Origin: Corynebacterium renale
GTDB lineage: Bacteria; Actinomycetota; Actinomycetes; Mycobacteriales; Mycobacteriaceae
Assembly: GCF_002563965.1 (NCBI RefSeq)
Contig: NZ_PDJF01000001.1
Span: forward strand, 558,001-622,000
Direction: 5' to 3'
Length of the DNA: 64,000 nucleotides
Within the stretch, counting starts at the first letter, position 1; each line of letters starts with the position of its first letter. A model generated the notes under the pieces. That model saw only the letters and a program-made list of their open reading frames with translations, ran no database searches and was not told the DNA's origin. Below are positions 34,375 to 42,986 of the stretch, one piece after another. The position numbers were made by a program, and so were the translations under genes.

Positions 34375-34969
34375 CGCACCCATGTGGGGTCGCGTGGTGC
34401 GATTCCGGTCGCGAAGTGGGCGCGATTCGTGTGCTCTAGGGTGCGGTGAACATAAATTGGCCTGAAACACCTGGCGCTAGCCACCGGAAGGGACAACCTG
34501 CGCGCGCTTGCGCGCCCCGCTTGGCACTCCACGTGGGTTTTCGCACGGAACGCACCCATGTGAGCCCGCGTTGCGCGATCCCGAGCGCTAAATGGGTGCG
34601 ATTCGTGTGAAACGGTGCGTGCTCGCACATTGTGCGCCCACTGTGGCTTCGTTCGGGGCAAAAGCAAGGCGCGATGGGCGCGTTTCGTGTGTTCCGTGTT
34701 GTGCATGTGCCCTGCGCGCCCGTGACCAGGGGTTTCGGGTAAGGGTCCTGGGCCGCGTCTAGGCACTCGCACGCAGTGCACCCAAGAACGCGCCTTTTCG
34801 CGCACAACGCCCGAGGTTTGGGTGCATTCTGTGTGAAATGCGAGCACTTCGCACACACCGCACCCACTTGTGCGCCCCGCGAGTCAGAAATCAAACGCAT
34901 TGGGCGCGAAACGTGCGCACAACCCACAAGGAGCGCGCCCACGCGCGCGCACGTCCTCCCATCCGGCGC
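34375..34969. repeat. Dyad array 3 (5 pairs)
   Basis: CGCACCCA-type arms begin at 34375, 34551, 34633, 34777 and 34859; GGG of the opposing arms is at 34418, 34594, 34676, 34820 and 34902, always 43 bases on, so every spacer is 34 bases. Two intervals are lengthened by the 44-bp GCGCGC element (34481-34524) and a shortened reverse copy near 34705-34760; another reverse copy ends the array at about 34928-34969. The array lies between tRNA-Ser(CGA) and the csbD genes. Confidence 0.85.
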
Positions 34970-35017
34970 TTAACCAGCTGTTTTAGGAACGCCCATGCGC
35001 CAGCACCCCCGCGCACA

Positions 35018-35056
35018 AAAGCGCCCACCCTCGCGCATAAGCACGGGGTGGGCGGA
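35018..35056 (-). terminator. Terminator of the csbD-like genes
   Basis: CGCCCACCC (35022-35030) pairs with GGGTGGGCG (35046-35054); on the minus strand the stem is followed by CTTTTGTG. Confidence 0.75.
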
Positions 35057-35074
35057 AGTAACTAAAGCGTGAGC

Positions 35075-35314
35075 TTAAGCCTGTGGCTGCTCGGGCTTCT
35101 CGTTGTCGTCGTCAAGCTTGTCCTGGATCTTGCCCAGAACTTCGTTGGCCTTCTCCTTGACGGTCTCGCCGGCCTCGGTGAGTTTGTCCTTGACGTCGGA
35201 AACCAGCTGCTCAGCCTTGCCCTCGTTCTGGAGGTCCTTGTTGTCGGTTACTTCGCCGGTTGCTTCCTTAGCCTTGCCCTTGAGGTCGTCTACCTTGTTG
35301 GAAATGTCACTCAT
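35075..35314 (-). CDS. CsbD-family stress protein
   Basis: A 79-residue hydrophilic, charged protein. MSDISNKVDDLKGKAKEATG and the later AEQLVSDVKDKLTE are the CsbD signature; the end is acidic (KLDDDNEKPEQPQA). CsbD proteins are abundant general-stress proteins of unknown mechanism. It shares its first seven residues, apart from one change, with the next gene, so the two are tandem paralogues. GGAGC precedes the ATG. Confidence 0.88.
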   Translation of the reverse strand: MSDISNKVDDLKGKAKEATGEVTDNKDLQNEGKAEQLVSDVKDKLTEAGETVKEKANEVLGKIQDKLDDDNEKPEQPQA

Positions 35315-35324
35315 TGCGTGCTCC

Positions 35325-35498
35325 TTAGTTAAATACGTCTTTTACTTTGTCGGCTGCGTCGGATGCGGCGTCCTTAATCTTGGCGCCAGCTTCTTCGAGC
35401 TTGCCTTCGGCTTGGGTGGACTTGTCATCGGTGACGTCACCGTATGCGTCCTTTGCCTTGCCCTTAAGTTCTTCTGCCTTGTTGGAAATGTCGCCCAT
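35325..35498 (-). CDS. CsbD-family stress protein, second copy
   Basis: A 57-residue paralogue beginning MGDISNKAEELKGKAKDAYG and ending DKVKDVFN. It is all-helical and very rich in Lys, Asp and Ala. AGGAGGACC lies upstream of the ATG. Only ten bases separate it from the next CsbD gene, so the pair is co-transcribed. Confidence 0.85.
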   Translation of the reverse strand: MGDISNKAEELKGKAKDAYGDVTDDKSTQAEGKLEEAGAKIKDAASDAADKVKDVFN

Positions 35499-35525
35499 AT
35501 GGTCCTCCTAAAATCTTAAAACGTA

Positions 35526-35651
35526 TTAATCAAGCTTGTCTTTGGCGTCTTCGGCGGCGTCCTTAGCCTTGTCGCCCAACTCCGAAGCCTTGTCCTTTAC
35601 GGTGTCGGCTGCGTCGGACAGCTTGTCTTTTGCGTCATCTGCGAAACCCAT
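35526..35651 (-). CDS. Small LEA-like helical protein
   Basis: Forty-one residues, beginning MGFADDAKDKLSDAADTV and continuing with a repeated DKA-ELGDKAKDAAEDAKDK pattern typical of LEA-like or antitoxin-MT0933-like peptides. AAGGAG precedes the ATG by seven bases. It lies just upstream of the two CsbD genes and is probably in the same stress operon. Being short and low-complexity, its family cannot be fixed. Confidence 0.7.
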   Translation of the reverse strand: MGFADDAKDKLSDAADTVKDKASELGDKAKDAAEDAKDKLD

Positions 35652-35737
35652 GGAATCACTCCTTGAAATTTATACGTTGCTTACTTGAGTCCACTGTACG
35701 CAAGTTTGCGCGACCTCGCCACGGGAGAGGCAAAAAA

Positions 35738-36169
35738 CTACCTGTGGCGCGCGAAGAAAGAGCGCATCAATTCCGCGCATTCCTCTTCCCGGACGCCTGC
35801 TCTGACCTGCGGTGTGTGGAGGGAATGGCCGTCGCGAAGCACGTCCCACACGGAACCGACGGCACCCGTTTTGGGTTCGAAGGCGCCGTAGACGATTCCT
35901 CCGAGGCGGGCGGCAGCGATGGTGCCGGCGCACATGACACACGGTTCCAATGTGACTACCAGGATGCAGTTTTCTAGGCGCCAGCCGTCGTGAAGCACGG
36001 CGCACGCGTGGCGGATGGCCAGTACTTCGGCGTGCGCGGTGGGGTCGGAGTCGGTTTCGCGGCGGTTGGTCGCGGCGGCGATTTCGCGCCCGGAGGGGTC
36101 AAAGATGACGGCGCCGACGGGCACGTCCGCGGGTGGGGTCGCGCGCGCAACGTCGAGCGCACGGCCCAT
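35738..36169 (-). CDS. tadA: tRNA adenosine(34) deaminase
   Basis: A 143-residue zinc deaminase that converts A34 of tRNA-Arg(ACG) to inosine. The active-site motifs are HAEVLAI (His and catalytic Glu) and EPCVMCAG (zinc cysteines). It begins near MGRALDVARATPPADVPVGAVIFDP. The frame is open further upstream but would overlap the preceding gene more deeply; ATG 36169 lies ten bases past that gene's stop. The substrate tRNA-Arg(ACG) is encoded twice in this window. Confidence 0.88.
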   Translation of the reverse strand: MGRALDVARATPPADVPVGAVIFDPSGREIAAATNRRETDSDPTAHAEVLAIRHACAVLHDGWRLENCILVVTLEPCVMCAGTIAAARLGGIVYGAFEPKTGAVGSVWDVLRDGHSLHTPQVRAGVREEECAELMRSFFARHR

Positions 36170-36179
36170 CCAGGTGTGG

Positions 36180-36653
36180 CTAGCGGATGGCGTCAAGGGA
36201 AGCATCGACGCCCAATTCCTCCAGGATCTGGTCAATTTGTTCGCTGGCCCACGCGTCCGCGTCGCCGGCAATCACGTCGAGGACCTGGTCGGAGAGGCCG
36301 AGGTCGGAGAGGATGTCGTCGTCGCCGTCCGGCCAGGGGTCCGCGTCGTCAATATTGTCAACCTCAGGGACTTCCGCGTCCATGGCGTCGAGTACAGCCT
36401 GCGCGTAGTCGTCGTACGTGGCGGCGAGGGCATCCGAAATGTAGAGCTTTGCCCCGCCGGGTTGCGGACGGATAATGACGAAGAAATCGTCCTCAATAGC
36501 AGCCAGCGCCAGGGCCGGGCCTTCGCTGCGCAGCCCGGCGACGTGCGCGGCCGCCGCCTGCACAAACTTCTCCGGTGCCGCGAGGTCGAAGCGGCTGGCT
36601 AGCCACCGGTTATCGGCCCGCACGAGGCACACGGCAAATGATGAAGCGCTCAT
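36180..36653 (-). CDS. tRNA adenosine deaminase-associated protein
   Basis: A 157-residue actinobacterial protein regularly found just upstream of tadA. It starts MSASSFAVCLVRADNRWLASRF and has a central DDDILSDLGLSDQVLDVIAGD acidic stretch. It has no membrane segment and no known catalytic motif. Conserved adjacency with tadA suggests a partner or accessory role. ATG 36653 is preferred over the upstream frame start because the ten extra residues do not resemble the family. Confidence 0.75.
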   Translation of the reverse strand: MSASSFAVCLVRADNRWLASRFDLAAPEKFVQAAAAHVAGLRSEGPALALAAIEDDFFVIIRPQPGGAKLYISDALAATYDDYAQAVLDAMDAEVPEVDNIDDADPWPDGDDDILSDLGLSDQVLDVIAGDADAWASEQIDQILEELGVDASLDAIR

Positions 36654-36690
36654 ACCGGTAACCGTAGCGTTTTTATGCGACACTTGTCAG

Positions 36691-37644
36691 GTGATTTCCG
36701 CAAAACTTTCCCGACCTGTAGCAATCCTGGGCCTGGGCCTCATCGGTGGCTCTCTCCTGCGCGATCTCCATGCCGCCGGCGCCCCCGCGTATGGCTGGAA
36801 TCGCAGCCCACTGGACACCTCGTTCGATGTCACCGACTCCCTCGAAGACACGCTCCGCCGCGCCGCCCGCGACGATGCGCTCATCGTGCTGGCCACACCA
36901 ATGCCGGCAATCTCTTCGCTTCTCGACGCCCTGACGGTGCACGCCCCTACCGCCGTGTTCACCGACGTTGTCTCCGTCAAAGGCGCGGTCTATGACCTTG
37001 TCCGCGAGCGCGGGCTTTCCGATAGTTACGTGGGCGGCCACCCCATGGCAGGCACCGCGGAGTCCGGGTGGGACGCGTCCCAGACCGGCCTCTTCGAAGA
37101 CGCGGCGTGGGTGGTCACGTACGACCACGCCCTAGAAGCGTGCTCGCCGCGCTGGACCCAAGCATTTTCCGACGTCATCCACCTGGCAAACCTCGTAGGC
37201 GCGCACGCGATCCCCGCGCTGGCTGCCCGCCACGACTCCGCCGTCGCCCGCATCTCACACCTTCCGCACCTGCTCGCGGAGGCTTTGGCCCTGGTCGGCG
37301 ACGCCGGCGGACCCCTCGCCCTATCCCTGGCGGCCGGCTCATTCCGCGACGGCACCCGGGTCGCCGGCACCGCCCCCGACCTGGTCCGCGCCATGTGCGA
37401 AAACAACTCCGACGCACTTCTAGGCGCATTAGACGAAGCGCTCGCGATCCTCCAAGACGCGCGCGCGACCTTGGCGGGCGGCTCAGTTTCCGAATTAGCC
37501 GTCGACGGCAACGCCGCCTACGAACGCTACCGCGCCCGCGGCGCAGGATCACGCCCCGTCTTCCGACTCCTCCCCGGCGAAGAAGGCTGGGTTTCACAAC
37601 TCCAGCTCGCGGAGCAGCAGGGCGCGCGCATCCACGTGATGTAG
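36691..37644 (+). CDS. tyrA: Prephenate dehydrogenase
   Basis: A 317-residue NAD(P)-dependent enzyme of tyrosine synthesis. It opens with the dinucleotide fold VAILGLGLIGGSLLRDL and has TDVVSVKGAVYD, YVGGHPMAGTAESGW (catalytic His) and the C-terminal helical dimerisation domain with RISHLPHLLAEAL. The long open frame starts at 36475, but GTG 36691 gives the correct N-terminus. It is divergent from the tadA-associated gene. Confidence 0.92.
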   Translation: MISAKLSRPVAILGLGLIGGSLLRDLHAAGAPAYGWNRSPLDTSFDVTDSLEDTLRRAARDDALIVLATPMPAISSLLDALTVHAPTAVFTDVVSVKGAVYDLVRERGLSDSYVGGHPMAGTAESGWDASQTGLFEDAAWVVTYDHALEACSPRWTQAFSDVIHLANLVGAHAIPALAARHDSAVARISHLPHLLAEALALVGDAGGPLALSLAAGSFRDGTRVAGTAPDLVRAMCENNSDALLGALDEALAILQDARATLAGGSVSELAVDGNAAYERYRARGAGSRPVFRLLPGEEGWVSQLQLAEQQGARIHVM

Positions 37645-37670
37645 GGGTTCGGGGTTCGGGGCGCACGTTG

Positions 37671-38314
37671 TGCGCCCAAACGCGCGGGGTTTCGGGGTTC
37701 GCGCTCCTCATTTGGGTGCGTTATGTGTTTTCCACGTGCACGCGCCCATAACGCGCCCATTTCCGACGCTTTTGAGTTAAAAATCGCGCGCGGTGGGTGC
37801 AATACGTGCGCTACGCGCGCCGCCCTGGAAGCGCCCGCCTCCTACCCGCGAGGTTCCCACCGGATGGGATAGCCTGCGCGCGCTTGCGCGCTCGGCTTGG
37901 AGCACCACGTACCGCTTTCGCGCATAACGCACCCAAACACGACAGGTTTTGCCCGAACGTAGCGTCCCTTGGGTGCGAAACGTGCGCCTTTACGGGCCTT
38001 CGCACAGAACGCGCCCATTCTTGATGCGAAACCACGCATCTGAGCGCGCTGTGGGCGCGAAATGTGCGCGGATCCCAGAACGAGCGCGCTACCGCGCGCC
38101 CGGACTTCCCTTCCGGTCGCGGACCAGGGGTTTTAGTGGCTAATCCTTGGCTCCCGCGCGGCTTCGCACACAATGCACCCAAGAAAGCGCGCAATCAACG
38201 CGTTCCGGCCGCTTCTGGGCGCGAAACGCGCGAAACCAAGCCCAAACGTGCACAACGCACCCACTTGAACACCCAAGCGTTCAAAAGCTCGCGCTTCTGG
38301 GTGCGAAACGCGCG
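37671..38314. repeat. Dyad array 4 (6 pairs)
   Basis: CGCACCCA-type arms begin at 37671, 37752, 37928, 38010, 38174 and 38256; GGG of the opposing arms is at 37714, 37795, 37971, 38053, 38217 and 38299, each 43 bases later. The 44-bp GCGCGC element is at 37857-37900 and, reversed, at about 38080-38121. Remaining left-to-right intervals are 47-48 bases. The array separates tyrA from tRNA-Arg. Confidence 0.85.
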
Positions 38315-38379
38315 AACGCACAAAACACCCCACCCCAAGCCCCACGCGCCGTCGCAAAGCGAACCCAAGCAATGCGAAG

Positions 38380-38404
38380 ACCCGCTACCTGGGAGGTAGC
38401 GGGT
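38380..38404 (-). terminator. Terminator of tRNA-Arg(ACG) copy 1
   Basis: ACCCGCTACCT (38380-38390) pairs with AGGTAGCGGGT (38394-38404) immediately after the tRNA; the following T-run (TCTTCG) is weak. Confidence 0.7.
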
Positions 38405-38411
38405 TAATTTG

Positions 38412-38484
38412 TGCGCCCGGAGGGATTCGAACCCCCAACCTTCTGATCCGTAGTCAGATGCTCTATCCGTTGAGCTACGGGCGC
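38412..38484 (-). tRNA. tRNA-Arg (anticodon ACG), copy 1
   Basis: GCGCCCG pairs with CGGGCGC; the D-arm, anticodon loop TACGG, and T-loop GGTTCGAATCC are intact. CCA is not encoded, unlike the second copy at 41660. Confidence 0.95.
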
Positions 38485-38590
38485 CCGTTGCAGTATCTGC
38501 AACGCCTAGTTATATTACAGTCCCCACCCTGATACACCAAACCCGCAGGCCAGGCGGTAAAACCTAGCCCGCGGGCCGCGCAACTAAGCC

Positions 38591-40165
38591 CTAGAGCACT
38601 ATGCCGAAGACCGGAACTGCCAGGAAGTAGGTCACTAGCGTGATCAGGATGACGGCAATGATGTTGAGCCACAGGCCACCCTTGATCATGTCGCTGATAC
38701 GCACGTAGCCGGACCCGAACGCGATCGCGTTTGGTGGGGTTGCCACGGGCAGCATGAACGCACACGTTGCAGACAGCGCAACCGGGATGGTGAGCAGCAG
38801 GATGTTCTGCTCGCCGCCCTCGTTGAGGCCGATGCCCACTGCAACACCTGCGAGGATCGGCAGGAAGGTTGCGGCCGTCGCGGTGTTGGACGTGAATTCC
38901 GTGAGCGCAAGCACCAGGAAGGCAACCGCCGCGATGAGCAGGAAGACAGGCAGGACACGCAGGCCCTGGGCCAGGTCACCGATCCACAGGGAGAGGCCCG
39001 ATTCGGAGAACATCTTGGACAGCGCCAGACCGCCACCGAAGAGGAGCAGGACGTCCCACGGAAGTTCGTTCGCGGTCTCCCAGTCCATGAGTCGGGAACC
39101 CTTCTTCGTGCCGGACGGCAGGATGAACAGCAGCAGGGATGCTGCGAGGCCGATGGCTGCGTCGGCAACGGAGATGGACCAGCCGAAGTGGTCGATGGCC
39201 AGCGGGATGAAGATCCAGCCAAGTGCCGCGCCACCAAAGACGATGGCAGTGAGGATTTCGGCGGTGCTCATCTTGCCCATCTTCTTGACTTCCGCGCGGA
39301 TAAGTTCGCGGCCACCAGGGATGGTGTCCATCTCGGGCGGGAAGACCAGGCACAGGACGAACCAGGCGATGAAGGTGAAGAGCACGGCCATCGGAACGCC
39401 GACGAGCATCCACTGGCCGAAGCCAATCTCAATATCGTGGGTGTTGCGCATGTACGCCACGAGCAGGGCGTTCGGCGGGGTACCAATGATGGTGCCCAGG
39501 GAGCCGATAGATGCGGAGTAGGCGATGGCCAGCATAAGGACCGTCGCAAAGTTCTTTTGCTTACGCATGCCGCCAACGGTCTCAGCGGTGAGCTGCAGCA
39601 CCGACATACCGATTGGGAGCATAACGACGGCCGTAGCAGTGTTAGATACCCACATCGAAAGGAAGCCGGTCGCCACCATAAAGCCCAAGATCAGGCGCTT
39701 CGGCTGCACACCAACAAGCAACACAACGGACAGCGCAAGGCGGCGGTGCAGGTTCCAGCGCTGCATGCCCAGCGCCAGGATGAAGCCACCCATGAACAGG
39801 AAAATCGTGGGCTCAGCGTAGGAGGCGGAAATCTTTCCAAACCCAATAACCTGCGACAACGGGAACGCAACCAGCGGAACCAGGGCGGTTGCCGCGAGCG
39901 GAATGGCTTCTGTCATCCACCACACGCCCATGAGTACTGCGGTGGCGGCGGTGATGCGCATCGCCTCGTAGCTGTACTCGGACTCCGGTTCGAGTTCGAG
40001 GACCCGCTCGACGGCGGATTCCGGGAAGATGAGGTAAATGATGATTGCCAGCGCTAGGCCGGCGAAAAGCCCGGTGACTTTGCGGCCATTTTCGTTGCCG
40101 GCGGCCGCGACGTCATCTTCGCCCAGCGCGTGGCTGGAGCTTTCTTTGATTTCGGGGGTGCTCAT
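38591..40165 (-). CDS. DASS-family dicarboxylate transporter (DccT-like)
   Basis: A 524-residue SLC13/DASS carrier with about twelve membrane segments. Family marks are WWMTEAIPLAATALVPLVAF, LFMGGFILALGMQRWNLHRRLAL, SNTATAVVMLPIG and the C-terminal LTEFTSNTATAATFLPIL. It should import C4-dicarboxylates such as succinate with sodium, as DccT of C. glutamicum does. ATG 40165 follows TAGAGT by seven bases, a leaderless arrangement. Immediately upstream lies mgtE on the same strand. Confidence 0.88.
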   Translation of the reverse strand: MSTPEIKESSSHALGEDDVAAAGNENGRKVTGLFAGLALAIIIYLIFPESAVERVLELEPESEYSYEAMRITAATAVLMGVWWMTEAIPLAATALVPLVAFPLSQVIGFGKISASYAEPTIFLFMGGFILALGMQRWNLHRRLALSVVLLVGVQPKRLILGFMVATGFLSMWVSNTATAVVMLPIGMSVLQLTAETVGGMRKQKNFATVLMLAIAYSASIGSLGTIIGTPPNALLVAYMRNTHDIEIGFGQWMLVGVPMAVLFTFIAWFVLCLVFPPEMDTIPGGRELIRAEVKKMGKMSTAEILTAIVFGGAALGWIFIPLAIDHFGWSISVADAAIGLAASLLLFILPSGTKKGSRLMDWETANELPWDVLLLFGGGLALSKMFSESGLSLWIGDLAQGLRVLPVFLLIAAVAFLVLALTEFTSNTATAATFLPILAGVAVGIGLNEGGEQNILLLTIPVALSATCAFMLPVATPPNAIAFGSGYVRISDMIKGGLWLNIIAVILITLVTYFLAVPVFGIVL

Positions 40166-40240
40166 AGTCTGAACTCTAACGTGGCTCACAGTGAACTACA
40201 CAACAAAGTGCAGAAATGTACCCCCGAAAACACCCCCAAT

Positions 40241-41602
40241 TTAGATTCCGAGTACAGATTTCGCGATGAGGAAGTAAATAATGAGCCCGGTTGCGTCGCA
40301 GAATGTTGAAATAAATGGGTTAGAAAACACTGCTGGGTCTGCCCCCACGGTTTTCGCTATGATTGGCATCGCACCGCCCACAGTTGCAGCCATCGCACAC
40401 ACGGCCAGCAAAGTAAGCCCGATGACCAGGCCAATCTGAGGTCCGTACACAATCGAGGCCAAAGCTACACCCAGGACGCCCAGCAGCAAGCCCATCATGA
40501 GGCCGACCCGAAGTTCGCGCCACATGACCGTGAGTATGTCACGCTTGCGGACGTCGCCAAGCGCAAGAGCACGCGTCACCGTCGTCGCCGCCTGATTACC
40601 CGCGTTACCGCCGGTGCCCGTGAGCAACGGGATAAATAAGGAAAGAACCACAGCCTTCTCCAGCGTGGCCTCAAAAGAGTCCAGGACCTGCACTGTCAGG
40701 ATCGCAGACACCGCGAGAACCAGCAGCCATACCACGCGCGAACGCACAATCTTGCGCAGCGGGGTCGCCAGATACGGCTGCTGCAGGGGTTCGGAACCGC
40801 CGGCGCGGGCGGAGTCCTCGGAGTCTTCTTCCTCCACGATGTCCTGGGCGTCGTCGAAGGTGAGGATGCCTACGAGGCGGTCGGAGTCGTCGACGATCGG
40901 CATCGCCAGGTAGTCCAAGGGCAGGAACCAGCGGGCAGTCTCCTCCGCGTCCGCGTGGGCGGCAGCCTTCACCGCGGTCCCAATAACTGTGCCGAGCAGG
41001 GCGTCCTCGTCAGCCTTGAAGAGGTCGCGCAGGGAGCACACGCCCGCTAATCGACGATCCCTCTCAACCACCGGAAGCAAATAAATCGTCTCTACATCAT
41101 CGGCGTGGGTGCGCAGGTACGTGAGCGCCTCCCGGACCGTCTGGTCCACGAAAAGCTCCGGAACCTCCGGCGACATGCGCCGACCCACCGAACCCTTCGG
41201 GTACCCGAGAACGACATCCGTGACTGCACGCTCGCCGCGTGGCAGGTCACGCATGAGGCGTTCGGCGATTTCAGCTGGAAGTTCGTCGAGAAGCGAAACA
41301 CGGTCATCGGGATCGAGAGCCCCGAAGAAGTTCACCACGTCCGCGTTCTGCAACGCACCAATCAGGTCTGCCTGGTGCGCGGCGTCCAGAGCATCGAAGA
41401 CCTCGATGGCGCGTTCCCTGGACAGGAGCCGCATGAGCATGGCACCGCGGGTGGTGGTGATGCGCTCAATCAGCTCGATGATGTCCTGGATGGGGGGCTC
41501 GTCGAGAAGCACTGAAAGCTCATGCGCCCGCTCCGGAGCAAGATCCTCCTCGGAGCGGAGAATCTCCTCCAGGTGCTCGATGGTTTCGGTGTGATTCATC
41601 AT
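40241..41602 (-). CDS. mgtE: Magnesium transporter MgtE
   Basis: A 453-residue channel. The N-terminal superhelical domain (residues 1-130; LSRERAIEVFDALDAAHQADLIGAL), two CBS domains (about 135-255) and five C-terminal membrane helices with LLTGTGGNAGNQAATTVTRAL in the pore are all visible. The CBS domains sense internal magnesium and close the pore. GGAGGTA precedes ATGATG, so initiation could be at either 41602 or 41599. Confidence 0.94.
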   Translation of the reverse strand: MMNHTETIEHLEEILRSEEDLAPERAHELSVLLDEPPIQDIIELIERITTTRGAMLMRLLSRERAIEVFDALDAAHQADLIGALQNADVVNFFGALDPDDRVSLLDELPAEIAERLMRDLPRGERAVTDVVLGYPKGSVGRRMSPEVPELFVDQTVREALTYLRTHADDVETIYLLPVVERDRRLAGVCSLRDLFKADEDALLGTVIGTAVKAAAHADAEETARWFLPLDYLAMPIVDDSDRLVGILTFDDAQDIVEEEDSEDSARAGGSEPLQQPYLATPLRKIVRSRVVWLLVLAVSAILTVQVLDSFEATLEKAVVLSLFIPLLTGTGGNAGNQAATTVTRALALGDVRKRDILTVMWRELRVGLMMGLLLGVLGVALASIVYGPQIGLVIGLTLLAVCAMAATVGGAMPIIAKTVGADPAVFSNPFISTFCDATGLIIYFLIAKSVLGI

Positions 41603-41659
41603 TACCTCCCCCGCAGGTTAGGGCTGAAAAAAGACCCCACGATTACTCGCAGGGCCACA

Positions 41660-41735
41660 TGGTGCGCCCGGAGGGATTCGAACCCCCAACCTTCTGATCC
41701 GTAGTCAGATGCTCTATCCGTTGAGCTACGGGCGC
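41660..41735 (-). tRNA. tRNA-Arg (anticodon ACG), copy 2
   Basis: The mature sequence is the same as the copy at 38412, but here CCA is encoded. Its first base directly follows the CCA of tRNA-Ser(GCT), so no spacer separates the two genes. Confidence 0.95.
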
Positions 41736-41825
41736 TGGCGGAGATGACAGGATTTGAACCTGCGGACCTCGTGAAAGGTCAACTCCTTAGCAGGGAGCCC
41801 CAATCGGCCACTCTGGCACATCTCC
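41736..41825 (-). tRNA. tRNA-Ser (anticodon GCT)
   Basis: Class II tRNA with acceptor GGAGATG/CATCTCC, anticodon loop CTGCTAA, long variable arm, T-loop GGTTCAAATCC and encoded CCA. It must be co-transcribed with the abutting tRNA-Arg. Confidence 0.95.
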
Positions 41826-41883
41826 AGCGTGACTCATCGTAGCGGGAGGTTCCCCCCAAGGGCAAACCGGCTACCATAAGTAC

Positions 41884-42912
41884 ATGATTCGCCCAGACCT
41901 CAACGCAATCCCTGACTACGTCCAAGGAAAACCCGCCGCGGCCGACGCCGTCAAACTTTCCTCCAACGAAGTCACCTTCCAACCCCTTCCCGCCGCCGCG
42001 CAGGCTATGGCCGACGCCGCAGCCCACGCCAACCGCTACCCCGACATGGGCGCCCACGAACTGCGCACCGCCCTTAGCCAGCACCTCAACCTGCCGGTTG
42101 AGCAGATTGCGGTCGGAACCGGCTCATCCGCGTTGTGCCAACAGTTAGTCCAAATTACGTCCACCCCGGACAGCGAAGTGATTTTCCCGTGGCGCAGCTT
42201 CGAGGCGTACCCAATCTTCGTGCGCGTCGTCGGCGCCACCCCCGTCGCAATCCCGCTCACCGCATCCGGCCACAACGACCTCGAAGCCATGGCCGCCGCC
42301 ATCACCGAGCGCACCTCCCTCATTTTCGTGTGCAACCCGAACAACCCCACCGGCACCACCATTACTAACGACGCCTTCCTGAAATTCATGGAAGCCGTAC
42401 CCTCTCACGTAATCGTGGCCCTCGACGAAGCGTACTTCGAATTCAGCCGCGCCGCCGACTCCCCCAACGCCGCAGAATTACTGGACCGCTTCCCGAACCT
42501 CGTGGGCCTGCGCACATTCTCCAAGGCGTACGGCCTGGCCGGCGTCCGCGTCGGCTATGCGTTCGGCCCCGCGCCCGTGATGAGCGCATTAAATAAGGTG
42601 GCGGTCCCCTTCGGCGTCTCCTCCGTAGCCCAGGCAGGCGCGCTAGCTTCCCTGGAAGCACGTTCGGAGCTCGCAGCGCGTGTCCAAGAAACCATCGACG
42701 TCCGCGATTCCGTCTCCGACGCCCTCGGCGCTGGAAAAACCCAGGCCAACTTCGTGTGGATCCCCGCCTCCGAACGCGAACCATACGCCCTCGCCGAGGC
42801 ATTTGCCGAGCACGGCGTCATCGTCCGCGCATTCCCCGAAGGCGTGCGCATCACCGTAACGAACGCTTCTGAGACCTCGCGCTTGTTGGAAGCTTGGGAG
42901 GCTATCAAGTAG
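41884..42912 (+). CDS. pat: Aromatic amino acid / histidinol-phosphate-type aminotransferase
   Basis: A 342-residue class I/II PLP enzyme. Visible: LSSNEVTFQPLP at the N-terminus, VCNPNNPTGTT, ALDEAYFEFSR and the PLP-lysine block LRTFSKAYGLAGVRVGYAFG. The lack of a longer N-terminus and these motifs fit Pat, the aromatic aminotransferase of corynebacteria, rather than HisC; HisC activity cannot be excluded. TACCAT (41872-41877) six bases before the ATG indicates a leaderless transcript. Repeat array 5 begins right after the stop. Confidence 0.88.
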   Translation: MIRPDLNAIPDYVQGKPAAADAVKLSSNEVTFQPLPAAAQAMADAAAHANRYPDMGAHELRTALSQHLNLPVEQIAVGTGSSALCQQLVQITSTPDSEVIFPWRSFEAYPIFVRVVGATPVAIPLTASGHNDLEAMAAAITERTSLIFVCNPNNPTGTTITNDAFLKFMEAVPSHVIVALDEAYFEFSRAADSPNAAELLDRFPNLVGLRTFSKAYGLAGVRVGYAFGPAPVMSALNKVAVPFGVSSVAQAGALASLEARSELAARVQETIDVRDSVSDALGAGKTQANFVWIPASEREPYALAEAFAEHGVIVRAFPEGVRITVTNASETSRLLEAWEAIK

Positions 42913-42925
42913 GGGTTTTGGTTTT

Positions 42926-42976
42926 GGGTGCGTTGGGTTTGGGTGCGTTGGGTTTGGGTGCGTTGGGTTTGGGCGT
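42926..42976 (+). repeat. 15-bp tandem repeat at the head of array 5
   Basis: GGGTGCGTTGGGTTT occurs three times in perfect tandem from 42926, 42941 and 42956, with a degenerate fourth start at 42971. It contains the TGGGTGCG half-site and probably arose by slippage. Confidence 0.85.
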
Positions 42977-42986
42977 TCGTGCGTTT

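Noticed and set aside
32028..34439. 803-codon plus-strand frame opposite the MMPL gene
   Set aside because: It is the GC-rich antisense shadow of a clear transporter gene; its composition (Arg/His-rich) is artefactual.
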